A stretch of DNA of 64,000 nucleotides from Adiantum capillus-veneris (lineage: Eukaryota > Streptophyta > Polypodiopsida > Polypodiales > Pteridaceae): positions 1,894,358 to 1,958,357 of the forward strand of contig CM043959.1 in assembly GCA_014529385.2 (NCBI GenBank), in the 5' to 3' direction. Of this stretch, positions 46,422-57,076 are shown piece after piece; the first letter of the stretch is position 1; each line of letters opens with the position of its first letter. The notes below the pieces were generated by a model, which made no database searches, had not been told where the DNA came from, and saw only the letters and a program-made list of their open reading frames with translations. Made by a program: the position numbers and the translations under genes.

Positions 46422-46763
46422 ATAATGTGATGGGTGAAATGTTTTTTTCATTCTTGTTAGAAGGCTAATGCAACGGTCAATGAGCTAAAAACTAATGCCT
46501 CAATGTTTGAAGACACCAAAGTGTAAATCAACAATCCTCATGCACTTAGAAACTTTTCAAACAAAATAAAAAAAAGAAACGTTACACTCTATATAATGTG
46601 ATGAGTGAAATGTTTTTTTCATTCTTGTTAGAAGGCTAATGCAACGGTCAATGAGCTAAAAACTAATGCCTCAATGTTTGAAGACACCAAAGTGTAAATC
46701 AACAATCCTCATGCACTTAGAAACTTTTCAAACAAAATAAAAAAAAGAAACGTTACATTGTTT
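46422..46763. repeat. 171-bp tandem duplication
   Basis: Units 46422-46592 and 46593-46763 are almost identical: ATAATGTGATG, CTAATGCAACGGTCAATGAG, CAACAATCCTCATGCACTTA. No coding content recognised. Confidence 0.9.
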
Positions 46764-47819
46764 ATCTAAATGGGATATTTTTGCAATTTGTACTACATAT
46801 AGTATTAAGAAAAAGTAAACATTTGCATGCCAAGAAAAGTGAGTCTCACATGTCTTCATTTCAAATGTTAACACCGTGTCATGTGCGTCAATTGCCATGG
46901 TTAAGATGCTTTCAAAAAGAGGATTCTAAGGCCTTGGAAAGTTTTCAAAATCAATACCAAGGACTATATATTCCATTAGGAGAGCTTAGGAAGTAAGAAT
47001 ACAACAAATGACATAGCATTATCAAGTGGTGAGGGCTCCTCTAGAGAAGTGGAAAAATAACCTCCTTTGAAGCTACTAGTAGTGACACGTGTTGGTATGA
47101 GATACTACAAGAAGCAACTTCATAAGGGTTTAATTTTATAAGCGGAAACTCTGCAGGTGGTGTTACAAGAAGCAACACTATAGGGAAGAAAAAGCTCCCC
47201 CATAGCTACGTGTACCACCATGTGCCAGCACATAGTGCTACGAGAAGCAACTATGCAATGGCTTAATGGGAAGAGCTTAGGAAGTAAGATTATTCACGAT
47301 GACATAGCATTTTCAAGGGGGGAGGGATCCTTTAGAGAACTAAGAAAACAAATCATCTTTCAAAGATGTATGTAGAATCTCGTGTCAACATGTGATGTTA
47401 CAAGTAACCAATATCAAGCCCTTGCAAAGGGAGAATTAAGCCCTTACCACCATGCCTTGTCTCATGGTGATACATGGATCTACATAGGAGTTTGTTTTGC
47501 TCAATTCTGATCTAGTCCAAAAGGGCCAAATATCTTGGAAGACAAAAGTACACCCTTTTTCAGAGATGCTTGTAGTATTGTGTGTCGGCACATGGTGCAA
47601 TATGAAGCTTTGCAGGGGCTTTATTATGTTGGGGTAAAGGCAGGTGCCCATTGCTTCACCTTATTGATTGAACATATACAAGCAATAAGGAGTCCTCTCT
47701 CTTCACTTTTGAGAGGTCTCCCACCCACTCCCCATGTCATCACTCCTCTTCCCCTTTTATACACCGTGCATGCAAGCATCACGCACTCACAAATTAGTCC
47801 CTCTGAAGATTCCTACATC
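46764..47819. other. Degenerate outer edge of the palindromic satellite
   Basis: No gene. Scattered diverged palindrome-like words occur (GACACGTGTTGG near 47092, ATGTGCCAGCACAT near 47209, GTGTCAACATGTG near 47382, TGTCGGCACATGG near 47582), spaced irregularly at over 100 bp. Confidence 0.5.
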
Positions 47820-49463
47820 ACCATGTGACGACATGTGGTGATATAGCACCATGGGCAAACATGTGGTGCTACAAGAATCTCCACAAATTGCTTAAATGAG
47901 CCCCTTTGAAGCTTCATATAGCCTTAAGTGGTGACATGTGGTGCTATAGGCAACTCTACAAAGTGCTTAAATTAATCCCTTTAAAGCTTCCTATAGCACC
48001 ACATGATGACACATGGTACTACATGCAGATCCATAAAAGTGTTTAAATTAGACCTTATGAAACTTCCTATGGCACCACGTGCTGACACATGGTGCTACAA
48101 GCAACTTTCCAAAAGACTTAAATCCCCTTTGAATATTCTTAAAATATCATGTGCCAACACATGGTGCTACAAGCATCTCGACAAAGAGCTTAAATTAGCC
48201 TCTTTGAAATTTCCTTTAGCACCACGTGTCGACACGTGGTGCTACAAGCAACTCCACAAAAGTGCTTAAATGAGCCTCTATGAAACTTTCTTTAGCACCA
48301 CGTCTCAACACATGGTGCTACAAGTAGGTCCACAAAGCTCATAGATTAGCCTCTTTGAAGATTCCTATAGCATCACATGTAGACACATGGTGCTACATGT
48401 AGCTCAATAAAGCGCTTAAATTTGACATTATGAAGCTTCCTATAGCACTATGCACCAACACATGGTGCTATAGGAAGCTCCACAAAGCTATTAAATTAGC
48501 TTCTTTGAAACTTCCTTCAGCACCATGTGTCAAGAAGCTCCACAAAGTGCCTTAATTAGTCTCTTTAAAACTTCCTTGAGCACCACATGTCAACACGTGA
48601 TGCTACAAACAACTCAATAAATCCCTTAAATTAGCCTTTTTGAAATTTATTTTAGCACCACATGTCAACATGTGGTGCTATAGGAAGCTCCATAAATCTC
48701 TTAAATTAGCCTATTTGAAGCTTCCTATAGCACCACGTGCGGACACATGGTGCTACAAGCAGATCCATAAAGGGCTTAAATTATCCCTTATGAAGCTTCC
48801 AATAGCACCACATGCCAAAACGTGGTGCTACAAGCAACTTCATAAATGGATTAAAGCCCCTTTGAATTTTCCTATAGCACCACATGCCGTTTATCTGCCT
48901 CCTTTTTGGGGGGGGGAAGTGAATCCTTTTACCGCTCTTACACACCCACCATTCTTGCACACATGGCGTACACCTATTCGTCAAAATGTTAACCACCTCC
49001 ATAAACTCATGGCAAATAATGAGGCCCTCCTACACCCCATCCTCTTCCTAATGACCTCTTTGAAGCTTCTCATAACACCATGTACTGACATGTGGTGCTA
49101 CCAAGTAGCTCCATAAATTGCTTAAATTAGCCCTTATGAAGCTTCCAATAGCACCATGTGCCAACACATGGTGCTATAAGAAACTCTACAATTGGCTTAA
49201 AGTCTCTTTGAGTATTCCTATAGCACCACTTACCGACACGTGATGGTACAAGCAGCTCCGAAAATGCTTAAATTAGCTTCTTTAAAACTTCCTTTAGCAC
49301 CATGTGTTGACACGTGGTGCTACAGACATCTCTACAAAGCACTAAAATTAACCTCTTCAAGCTCCTAGAGTATCATGTGCCAACACGTGCTGCTATAGGC
49401 AACTTCATAAAGCGCTTAAATTATCACTTATGAAGCTTCCAATAACACCACGTGCTGACATGT
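47820..49463 (+). repeat. Palindromic 75-76 bp satellite, array part 1
   Basis: About 20 units. Each unit has a palindrome with arm TAGCACCACGTGTC and its reverse complement, then CTACAAGCAACTCCACAAAG, CGCTTAAATTAGCC and TCTTTGAAACTT words. A perfect 28-bp palindrome lies at 48217-48244. Unit steps are mostly 75-76 bp. The array is broken at 48894-49057 by a foreign segment and ends at the gag-only LTR element. Because 75 is a multiple of three, short open frames with 25-residue repeats (APRADTWCYKQ) arise; I do not regard them as genes. Confidence 0.92.
48894..49057 (+). repeat. Foreign segment in the satellite, inverted copy at 55110-55268
   Basis: CACCCACCATTCTTGCACAC and GAGGCCCTCCT...CCCATCCTCTTCCTAATG recur on the minus strand at 55110-55268. 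A short direct copy (CTCCTAGACCCCATTCTCT) lies at about 55530. Confidence 0.85.
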
Positions 49464-50355
49464 TGGCGCATCCAAAAGCTGTCGATGCCAGAAAGCGTGA
49501 AAATCAGTATCAAAGGTGCTTACAGATGTGTGTTGAGATGTCAAAGCATATGTGAGGATCCAGTGCCGATGGAGAAGTTCGTAATGTGTATATGGATTAA
49601 GGTGGAGATTCGATGCTTCAAAGAGGTTTTTCTATGTGAAAAGCATCTTGGGACATGAATATAAAGTGGAGGGCATGTGGTTATCGATAAAAAAGAAAGC
49701 CCCAGCTTTTCTGCATGAGGAAAGCAGAAAAGTCCTATTCTGTAAAAAATTTACAAAATGTGTTTTTTCAAAAAATGGCCATGGATGCTTGCAAGAAAAC
49801 GCTATTTCTGGTCGTTCGTGGGTCTCACACACATAGGCTATTTCTGCACCATTTGAAAGATATTTAGCTTTTGTAAATTGCTACTTTTTAGGCTGCAGAA
49901 AGGACATAGAGGGTGACAGAGCTCTGAGGGAGCGTTTTGGTGTATGCTCCACCACAACCAATCACTTGTTGGAAGCTTCGATTGATCATCTCCGATTGCA
50001 TCGTCTCTGGTGTTGTCTCCCCCATCCCTCCTTTTTTCTTCTCTTGTGCAAAGGTGTTGGTGTGTGTAGGCTGTGTGTGAGCCCCCCAAACCAGTTTGTG
50101 TGTGTGCAAAGAGGGATAAAGAGAGAGGTGTTTTGTGTGAGGTTGAGAATCAAAAATCAATTGTGATGCTTGAGATGCAATAAGCTTTGCTTTTGGTGGA
50201 AGATTGTGGGCTTCGGTGTGCACAGCTGAGTGTTTGCAGTAGAGTTTTATTCTTCACTGTGTGTTTCTTCGAGTGGATCGGGGTGTTGTGATTCCATCTG
50301 AGCTATAGAGAGGCGTGTGTGTTTTGTCGGGTGTGTTTCCCTTTCCCCGCTTCCA
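49464..50355 (+). mobile_element. 5' LTR of the gag-only element
   Basis: 892 bp. It parallels 52409-53363 from GTCGATGCCAGAAAGC through CACCACAACCAATCACTTG to GTGTTTCCCTTTCCCC. Confidence 0.88.
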
Positions 50356-50360
50356 TCTTT

Positions 50361-50377
50361 TGGTGCCCCCATTGAGG
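50361..50377 (+). promoter_or_regulatory. Primer binding site of the gag-only element
   Basis: TGGTGCCCCCATTGAGG, five bases after the LTR. It begins with the TGG expected for a tRNA 3' CCA. I cannot name the tRNA, and it is not the initiator-Met type used by the copia element and the chromovirus. Confidence 0.5.
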
Positions 50378-50462
50378 AGCATCTGATTGCTCCTATTTGA
50401 AGGTAAAGTTATGGTTTTGGAGCTGATGAGGTGCAGATTTTGAAGAGTAGGTGCAATGAAAG

Positions 50463-51225
50463 ATGGCTTGGACGGGTTTTCCTGTTTTTACTGAGATTGA
50501 AGATGCGGAAACCTGGTTGCATGATTATGGTTTATTTGTGTTGGAAAGAAGATTATCAAGAGAAGAAGGCGCGGTTCAAGTTTTTCCACTCTTGGTTTGT
50601 GGAAAAGCAAAAAGATGGTACGATGGATTGCGAGATGAAGAAAAGGTGGATTGGATAGCTTTAGAAGAAGCTTTTTTACATCAATATGTGCCGAATGTGC
50701 AAGTGCATGAAGTGAAGAGAAGGTTGGATCGTCTAAAGCAAAGGATAGACAGTGGTTTTCAAGTGTTTGTGTGGGAGTTCAAAGAAGCCCTTTGGAGACA
50801 TGTGATGGAATTATTTGAAATTAAGAGAATTGTTGGATTGCCTGCATGAGGATGTTTGAGACAAGGTTGAAACCGATGGGCCAATGACGTATGCGGAAGC
50901 GGTAAATTTGGTAAGAGGTTGGACAAAGAAGACCTTGAAGAAGCAACATGCGATGCAGGGTTGGTTAAGTGCGGTGGTGCCTAGGCCAGTTGAAGTGGTT
51001 GAAGTGAATCCAAGACTGGTGCAAACAGACATGCCGATGCAAGAGGAACCGAGAGTTTTATGGCTGCAAAGAGGTGGAATAATTTTGATGCCAAGGATGC
51101 CAGTTAGGGAAGCTCTAGTTATGAAAGAAGTACAAGCGGTTCCAGATCGAGTCGAAGAAGCACGTGCAAACTTAGGTATGGTTGGTCAAGCTCCATTGGA
51201 AAGTGCTAGGGATCAAAGAGTGTAG
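50463..51225 (+). pseudogene. Gag capsid protein of the gag-only element, one frameshift
   Basis: From the ATG at 50463 (MAWTGFPVFTEIEDAETWLH) the frame contains KAKRWYDGLRDEEKVDWIAL and FLHQYVPNVQVHEVKRRLDR, matching the plant retrotransposon gag capsid family (WY/WW...W..L...F...F). Near 50820 it breaks. A second frame carries ELLDCLHEDV, a TGA where Arg is likely, then MTYAEAVNLVRGWTKKTLKK and on to 51225. No zinc knuckle is visible. Gag would form particles for RNA of this or partner elements. Confidence 0.75.
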
Positions 51226-51292
51226 TTTGCAGACGATGTTGAAGCGGTAAAGGTAGAGGAAATACCAAATTAATCTTGAGACGGAAGAAAAA

Positions 51293-51898
51293 GTGGAAAA
51301 AGAGGATAGTAGTTCCATAGACTCTGACACGACATGGGAAACCGATTCTTCCCAATCAAGGTATGAGGAATTTGATGTTTTGCATGTAGATAAAGCTGTG
51401 AAAGTTGGGCTTGAGGATCAGGAGGAAGTGCAAGCCAGTGTGCTTGATGAAGTCCAAATGGAGGAATCCAAGCCTACAAAGGTAGACATGCGGGTAAAGA
51501 TGTTATGCGGTGCCATGTTGATGGCTGTTCTTGTTAAGGTTGCTATGGAGTGTACCACAGTAGTGCAACATGCACGGAATTATGCCATGAAAGGTAAAGC
51601 AAGCTTTGATCTGGGAGAAGACCAAGGCAGTGTGGTAGGGGATGATTATCTATATTCTTTGGCCGAGGATGAAGTGGAAGAGCAGGTAGATGTAGTTGAC
51701 AAAGTGGTAGTTCTGATTGATCTTGAAGGGCCAATCAATGATGAAGGGCTTGATGACACTAGAATTGAGTTCAAAGAGGAGATGCAAGAGAGCATGGAGT
51801 CAATGGTGGCTCCAATGCAGCGGTGTGCTCTATGGAAGATGAAGAAGATTCACAAGATGTGTCTAATCTTTCTAAGGAGGTATACAACTCATGGTTGA
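51293..51898 (+). CDS. Acidic frame of unknown function in the gag-only element
   Basis: A 201-codon frame in a different phase from gag. It starts Ser/Asp/Glu-rich (SSSIDSDTTWETDSSQSRYE), has one hydrophobic stretch (MLCGAMLMAVLVKVAMECTT, about residues 70-90) that could span a membrane, and ends in a Met/Lys-rich tail. I do not recognise it. It may be the decayed downstream part of gag-pol, or an accessory ORF. No homology is claimed. Confidence 0.3.
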   Translation: MEKEDSSSIDSDTTWETDSSQSRYEEFDVLHVDKAVKVGLEDQEEVQASVLDEVQMEESKPTKVDMRVKMLCGAMLMAVLVKVAMECTTVVQHARNYAMKGKASFDLGEDQGSVVGDDYLYSLAEDEVEEQVDVVDKVVVLIDLEGPINDEGLDDTRIEFKEEMQESMESMVAPMQRCALWKMKKIHKMCLIFLRRYTTHG

Positions 51899-52408
51899 GA
51901 AGTTTGCTAGTAAGTGTAACAGTGCACTGTGTTATCCATCGTATATGGGGCTCCCTTGAGAGGATCTTGCTTTACATGGTTGGGAGAGAGGGTCAAAAGT
52001 GTTGGTTGGTACAGGTGATGTGGTTGCAGAATCAGGTTCATTGGTTGGTTCATGTAATATTTTTACAGAGCCATACATGTTGATGAGGTAGGGTGTGTTC
52101 CAAGAGGTGCTAAAGTGCTATGGGATTTTGTGTGCATGTATGGCTACATGCTTGGGTAAAGCACTACTGGAGGTTGATGGCGACAGATGAAAGTGAGCAA
52201 AGCCATATATTTGATCCAGGCGGGAACTATGTGATGCAGGAGGCGGGGCAACCCACTTGAGGTTTTTTCAGTAGAGCAGGCAATATGTAGGGCCATGTAT
52301 ATATGGTAGTTGTTTTTGGTTTGCTAATTGCTAGTTTTTGCAGTTGGTAGAAGATTAAAGCAATTTTTTTGGTTGAACATGATGTTCAACAAGGGGGTTG
52401 GACAATGA
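51899..52408 (+). other. 3' untranslated interior and PPT of the gag-only element
   Basis: Non-coding. The purine-rich AACAAGGGGG (52388-52397) close to the right LTR is the likely PPT. Confidence 0.5.
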
Positions 52409-53300
52409 TGGTGCAACCAAAAGGTGTCGATGCCAGAAAGCATGAAAAGTAGTATCAAAGGTGCTTACAGATGTGTGTCGAGATGTCAAAGCATATGTGA
52501 AGATCCAATGTCGATGAAGAAGTTTGTGATGTGTATGACTTATGTGGCTATATGGACTAAGGTGGAGATTCGATGCTTCAAAGAGGTTTTCCTATGTGAA
52601 AAGCATCTTGGGACATCAATATAAAGTGGAGGAGTGGAGGGCATGTGGTCAATAAAAAAAGAAAGTGGATGTGCGACCCAGCTTTTTGACATGAGGAAAG
52701 CCAAAAAGTACTATTCTGTTAAAATTTTGCAAAATGCGTTTTTTATTCAAAAATGGCCTTAGATAATTAAAGGAAAATGCTATTTCGGATGTTTTTGCAT
52801 CCCACGCACATAGGCTATTTCTGCACCGTTTGAAAGATATTTGGGTTTTTGTAAATTGTTGCTTTTCAACTTGCAGAAAGGGCAGAGAAGGTGACAGAGC
52901 TCTGAGGGAGACTTCTGGTGTATGCTCCACCACAACCAATCACTTGTTGGAAAAGAAGGAAGCTTTGATTGCATCATCTTCGATTGCATCGTCGCTGGTG
53001 TTGTCTCCCCCATCCCTCCTTCTTTTCTCTTCTCTTGTGCAAAGGTGTTGGTGTGTGTAGGCTGTGTGTGAGCCCCCAAAACCAGTTTGTGTGTGTGCAA
53101 AGAGGGAGAAAGAGAGAGGTGTTTTCTATGAGCTTGAGAATCAAAAATCGATTGTGATGGTTGAGATGCAATAAGCTTTGCTTTTGGTGTGGGATTGTGG
53201 ACTTGGGTGTGCACAACCGAGTGTTTGCAGTAGAGTTTTATTGTTTGATGTGTTTCTTTGAGTGGATTGGAATGTTGTGATTCCATCTGAGCTATAGAGA

Positions 53301-53334
<34 letters not shown>

Positions 53335-53363
53335 GTCAAGGTGTTTCCCTTTCCCCCCTTCCA
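52409..53363 (+). mobile_element. 3' LTR of the gag-only element
   Basis: 955 bp, matching the 5' LTR at roughly 90% by eye. It has an expanded (GT)n at 53304-53333 that accounts for part of the extra length. Confidence 0.88.
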
Positions 53364-54870
53364 ATGTGGTGCTACAAGCAACTTTGCAAATGGCTAAAAT
53401 CCCCTTTGGATATTCCTATAGCACCATGTGCCAACACGTGGTGCTACAGGCAGCTCCACAAAGTACTTAAAGTAGCCTCTTTGAAACTCCCTTTAGCACC
53501 ACACATGTTGACACGTGGTGCTACATACAACTCCACAAAGCACTTAAATTAGTCTCTTTGAAACTTCCTTTAGCGTAACGTGTCAACACGTGGTGCTACA
53601 AGCAGCTCCACAAAGCGCTTAAATTAGCCTCTTTGAAACTTTCTTTAGCACCACGTGTGGACACGTGGTGCTATAGAAAACTCCGCAAAGCACTTAAATT
53701 AGCCTCTTTTAGACTTTCTTTAGCACCTCGTGTCAACATGTGGGGCTACATGCAACTCCACAAAGCACTTAAATTAGCCTCTTTGAAACTTACTGTAGCA
53801 CCACTTGTCGACACGTGGTGCTACAAGCAGCTCCACAAAGCGCTTAAATTAGCCTCTTTGAAACTTTCTTTAGCACCACATGTCGACATGTGGTGCTCCA
53901 GACAACTCCACAAAACGCTTAATTTAGCCTCTTTGAAACTTTTATTTAGCAACTCATGTCAACACGTGGTGCTACATGCAACTTCACAAAGCGCTTAGAT
54001 TAGCCTCTTTGAAACTTCCTATAGCACCACCTGTTGATACGTGGTGCTACAAGTAGCTCCACAAAGCGCTTAAACTAGCCTTTTTGAAAATTCCTTTAGC
54101 ACCACATGTCACCACATGGTGCTACAAGAAACTCCACAAAGCGCTTAAAGTAGCCTCTTTGAAACTTTCTTTAGCACCACGTGTCGACACGTGGTGCTAC
54201 ATACAACTCCACAAAGCGCTTAATTAATCTCTTTGAAACTTCTTTTAGCACCACGTGTCAAAGCGTGGTGCTACAAGTAGATCCACAAAGCCCTTAAACT
54301 AGCCTCTTTGAAACTTTCTTTAGCACCAGGTGTCGACATGTGGTGCTATACACAACTCCACAAAGCACTTAAATTAACCTCTTTGAAACTTTATTTAGAA
54401 CCATGTGTCGACACGTGGTGTTAGAAGGGTCTCCACGAAGCTCTGAAGTTAGCCTCTTTGAAGCTCCCTATAACACCACATATCTACACATGGTGCTCCA
54501 TGCAGCTATACAAGGATTAAATTAGCCCCTATGAAGACTCATATAGCACTACGTACGGATATGTGGTGCTATAGACAGCTCCACAAACATATTAAATTAG
54601 CCTCTTTGAAACTTGTTTTAATACCACGTGTTGACACGTGGTAAATTAGCCTCTTTGAAACTTCCTTTAGCACTAGGTATTGACATGTGGTACTAGAAGC
54701 AGCTCCACAAAGCTCCTAAAATAGCCTCTTTGAAGCTTCCTAGAGCATTAGGTGTCGACATGTGATGCTACAAGAAGCTCCAAAAGTGCTTAAATTAGCT
54801 CATATGAATCTTCCAATAGCATCATGTATCAACACGTGGCACTATAAGCAACTCCGCAAATGGCTCCGTT
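53364..54870 (+). repeat. Palindromic 75-76 bp satellite, array part 2
   Basis: About 20 units, more regular than part 1. Palindrome centres are near 53659, 53735, 53809, 53884, 53960, 54035, 54110 and 54185, giving steps of 74 to 76. A perfect 28-bp palindrome lies at 54172-54199, and a 26-bp variant with matching changes in both arms lies at 53872-53897. It continues part 1 in the same orientation. A (GA)n run follows at 54910-54951. Confidence 0.92.
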
Positions 54871-54908
54871 TCAACCCTATAATCAAACAAAGACATTTGT
54901 TTATGTTT

Positions 54909-54954
<46 letters not shown>

Positions 54955-56031
54955 GCGGATCCTGGTTCCCTAGAATGCATACATGAAGGTTGCAGATAGG
55001 GCATGTGGAGCCTAGTATTTATCAGCATGTAGGACACAACCGCCCTGCAATAGGCTATTGTTGAAGTGGTTGTTGGCATAGTCGAGGTGGATTCACTATT
55101 TTGTGTACTCATTAGGAAGAGGATGGGGTCGAGGAGGGCCTCTTTATTTGCCATGATATTATGTAGGTGATTTTGACAAATAGAAACATGCCATGTGTGC
55201 AAGAATGGTGGGTGTGTAAGAGTGGTCAAAGGATGCACTTCCCCCCCAAAAAAAGAGGTGGACAACTTTATGTTTGTTGGCCTTCCTTAACTCCTACACA
55301 TGATCTCCAATTTGAGCGGAGATTATAGATCTGTATTCTACACGCCAAGCTCTTTCCATAGATATGTTACATGGTATGGTTTTTCCTGCTAGATTTTGAA
55401 TTTTATTTTGGGGGGAAACTTTGAATCCAAATAAACTAGCGGTTTTTCCTGTTTGAAATCAAATGTTGTCCTTGGATTACTTTCTTAATACTAAAGATTT
55501 GACTCCCTTAAACTGCCAAATAAAGCGGTCCTCCTAGACCCCATTCTCTCCCTAATGCCTTCTAGATGTAACAACTTCATGCTAAAACGACAATATTTTT
55601 ATTGAGTGCATCAAGATTCAACTTCACTTTTAAGCTTAAAAATGCCCTAAAAATGGCTCTTTTCATAATTGTACTAGCCATGGCGTTGATTGTATTTTTG
55701 GCAATAGTTGAATTTGTCTCATTATATAGCTACATTATGGCTTCCATGTTTTTCCCACTTATATGAGTTTTCCGCCATCAGATCTTGGCATGTTGCTTGT
55801 GGGTGAATGACTCACAAGGAGCACACTTGGAAGTTTTTTTGTAGAATAAAGATCCACCATGTTTTGTATTCTTTGTAGTCTTCAAGTCAAGTTCTCTACA
55901 AAGATGAGACATATTGTAGTACTTTTCATTCTTATGTAAACGAGAACCACAAACATTTTGTGCAAGAGCTTTAGAGAGATAAGCAAAGAGAGAAAATAGA
56001 ACAAAAGAAAACATGCAACATAAATGGAAAA

Positions 56032-56084
<53 letters not shown>

Positions 56085-57076
56085 TAATGTCATCAAAGAT
56101 CAAACATGACCTATGAGATCAAAGAAGCATTTCTTATGCTCTATTGAGATTATGAATGGGCACTTTGATGCTTCAGGACCGTGGATGTATTGAGAGAAAA
56201 AAAGCTTAAATACGACCAAATATGGACATGTGATACTTAAGGACCATGGATGTATTGAGAGTCTATGGGGTGGTTGTGAGAGAAAGGAATATGGAGGAAG
56301 ATCCAAGCTCAAAATGTGAAGGAGAAAATCTTGAATATGTTTAAATGTGATCCTCACTCTAAAATTTGTAAGGAGCATAGTGAGCATATGTGTGTGCGTG
56401 GGCGTGGGCGTAAGTGTGTGTGTGTGTGGAAGTGTTAAGGAATGTGAGAGAAGACTAGGGTGACTTGTGAGAGAAAGTGCGCGATTGGGTCCACACAAAA
56501 AGAACCTATTTCATCGGTGAAAGCTCCAAAGATTATTACAAATTTTGAGGTGATTATTTAGCTTGTGAGCTAAATTTTGTATCATGATCACTTCCTCAAA
56601 TTCAGAGTGGAGGTAGATGCCAAAAATCCTACTAAATTGGCCGTTTTTTCTCCTACAAAAGTCTTCAGTGATCCCCCTTTTGTTGAATTTGCATAATCCT
56701 CCAAGAGTGAGCCCCTCCTTCCATGAAAGAATGACCTAATAGATTCTTGAGGGTTTGAAAATATGCATGGATTAGGATTATTGACAAATATGATATATGG
56801 ATATGGAAGGAAAAACCAGGTTAGTATACAAACAATTCATGGAATGTAGAATAGTGTCTTCTATATCTAAATATAAAATGGTAAAAAGAAATATATGAAA
56901 ATATAAGGAATCAAATGAGGGGACCCTCATTTGTTCTTTTATTATTTAGGACTATTTTACAAGAAGTAAGTAAGAATGCATGTAGGAAAATGGTAATTTA
57001 GTAAAAGGGAATGACTAAGTGAAAGGTATTTTTGTGATTTTTTCTATGAGTGGGTTCACACCAAGATTTGGAAATG
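54871..57076. other. Unassigned interval with GA microsatellites
   Basis: (GA)n at 54910-54951 and 56034-56078. The copy of the 48894 segment lies at 55110-55268. A minus-strand frame at 55778-56014 (LCRELDLKTTKNTKHGGSLF, with KCAPCESFTHKQH) looks weakly coding and could be a small zinc-binding fragment, but I cannot assign it. Nothing else is recognised. Confidence 0.4.
55110..55268 (-). repeat. Inverted copy of the 48894-49057 segment
   Basis: On the minus strand it matches 48894-49057 over about 155 bp at roughly 80-85% by eye. It lies just outside the right edge of the satellite. Confidence 0.85.

Larger units (their letters stand above)
49464..53363 (+). mobile_element. Gag-only LTR retrotransposon inserted in the satellite
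   Basis: Direct repeats 49464-50355 and 52409-53363 (TGGCGCA or TGGTGCA at the left edge, ...CTTCCA at the right edge) flank a 2.05 kb interior with a gag domain but no protease, RT or integrase. The four bases ATGT (49460-49463 and 53364-53367) are duplicated. Joining the flanks across one copy gives a normal satellite unit. This fits the class described as terminal-repeat retrotransposons with gag (TR-GAG). It would need enzymes from another element. Confidence 0.85.

Noticed and set aside
53633-53998. Repeated 25-residue open frames in the satellite (also near 48003 and 48640)
   Set aside because: A 75-bp period keeps a frame open by arithmetic. The product is only translated repeat and shifts where units are 76 bp.
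47820-54870. CRISPR-like array
   Set aside because: Palindromic repeats at regular spacing suggested it, but the whole unit is repeated, there are no unique spacers, and the context is a plant nuclear genome.
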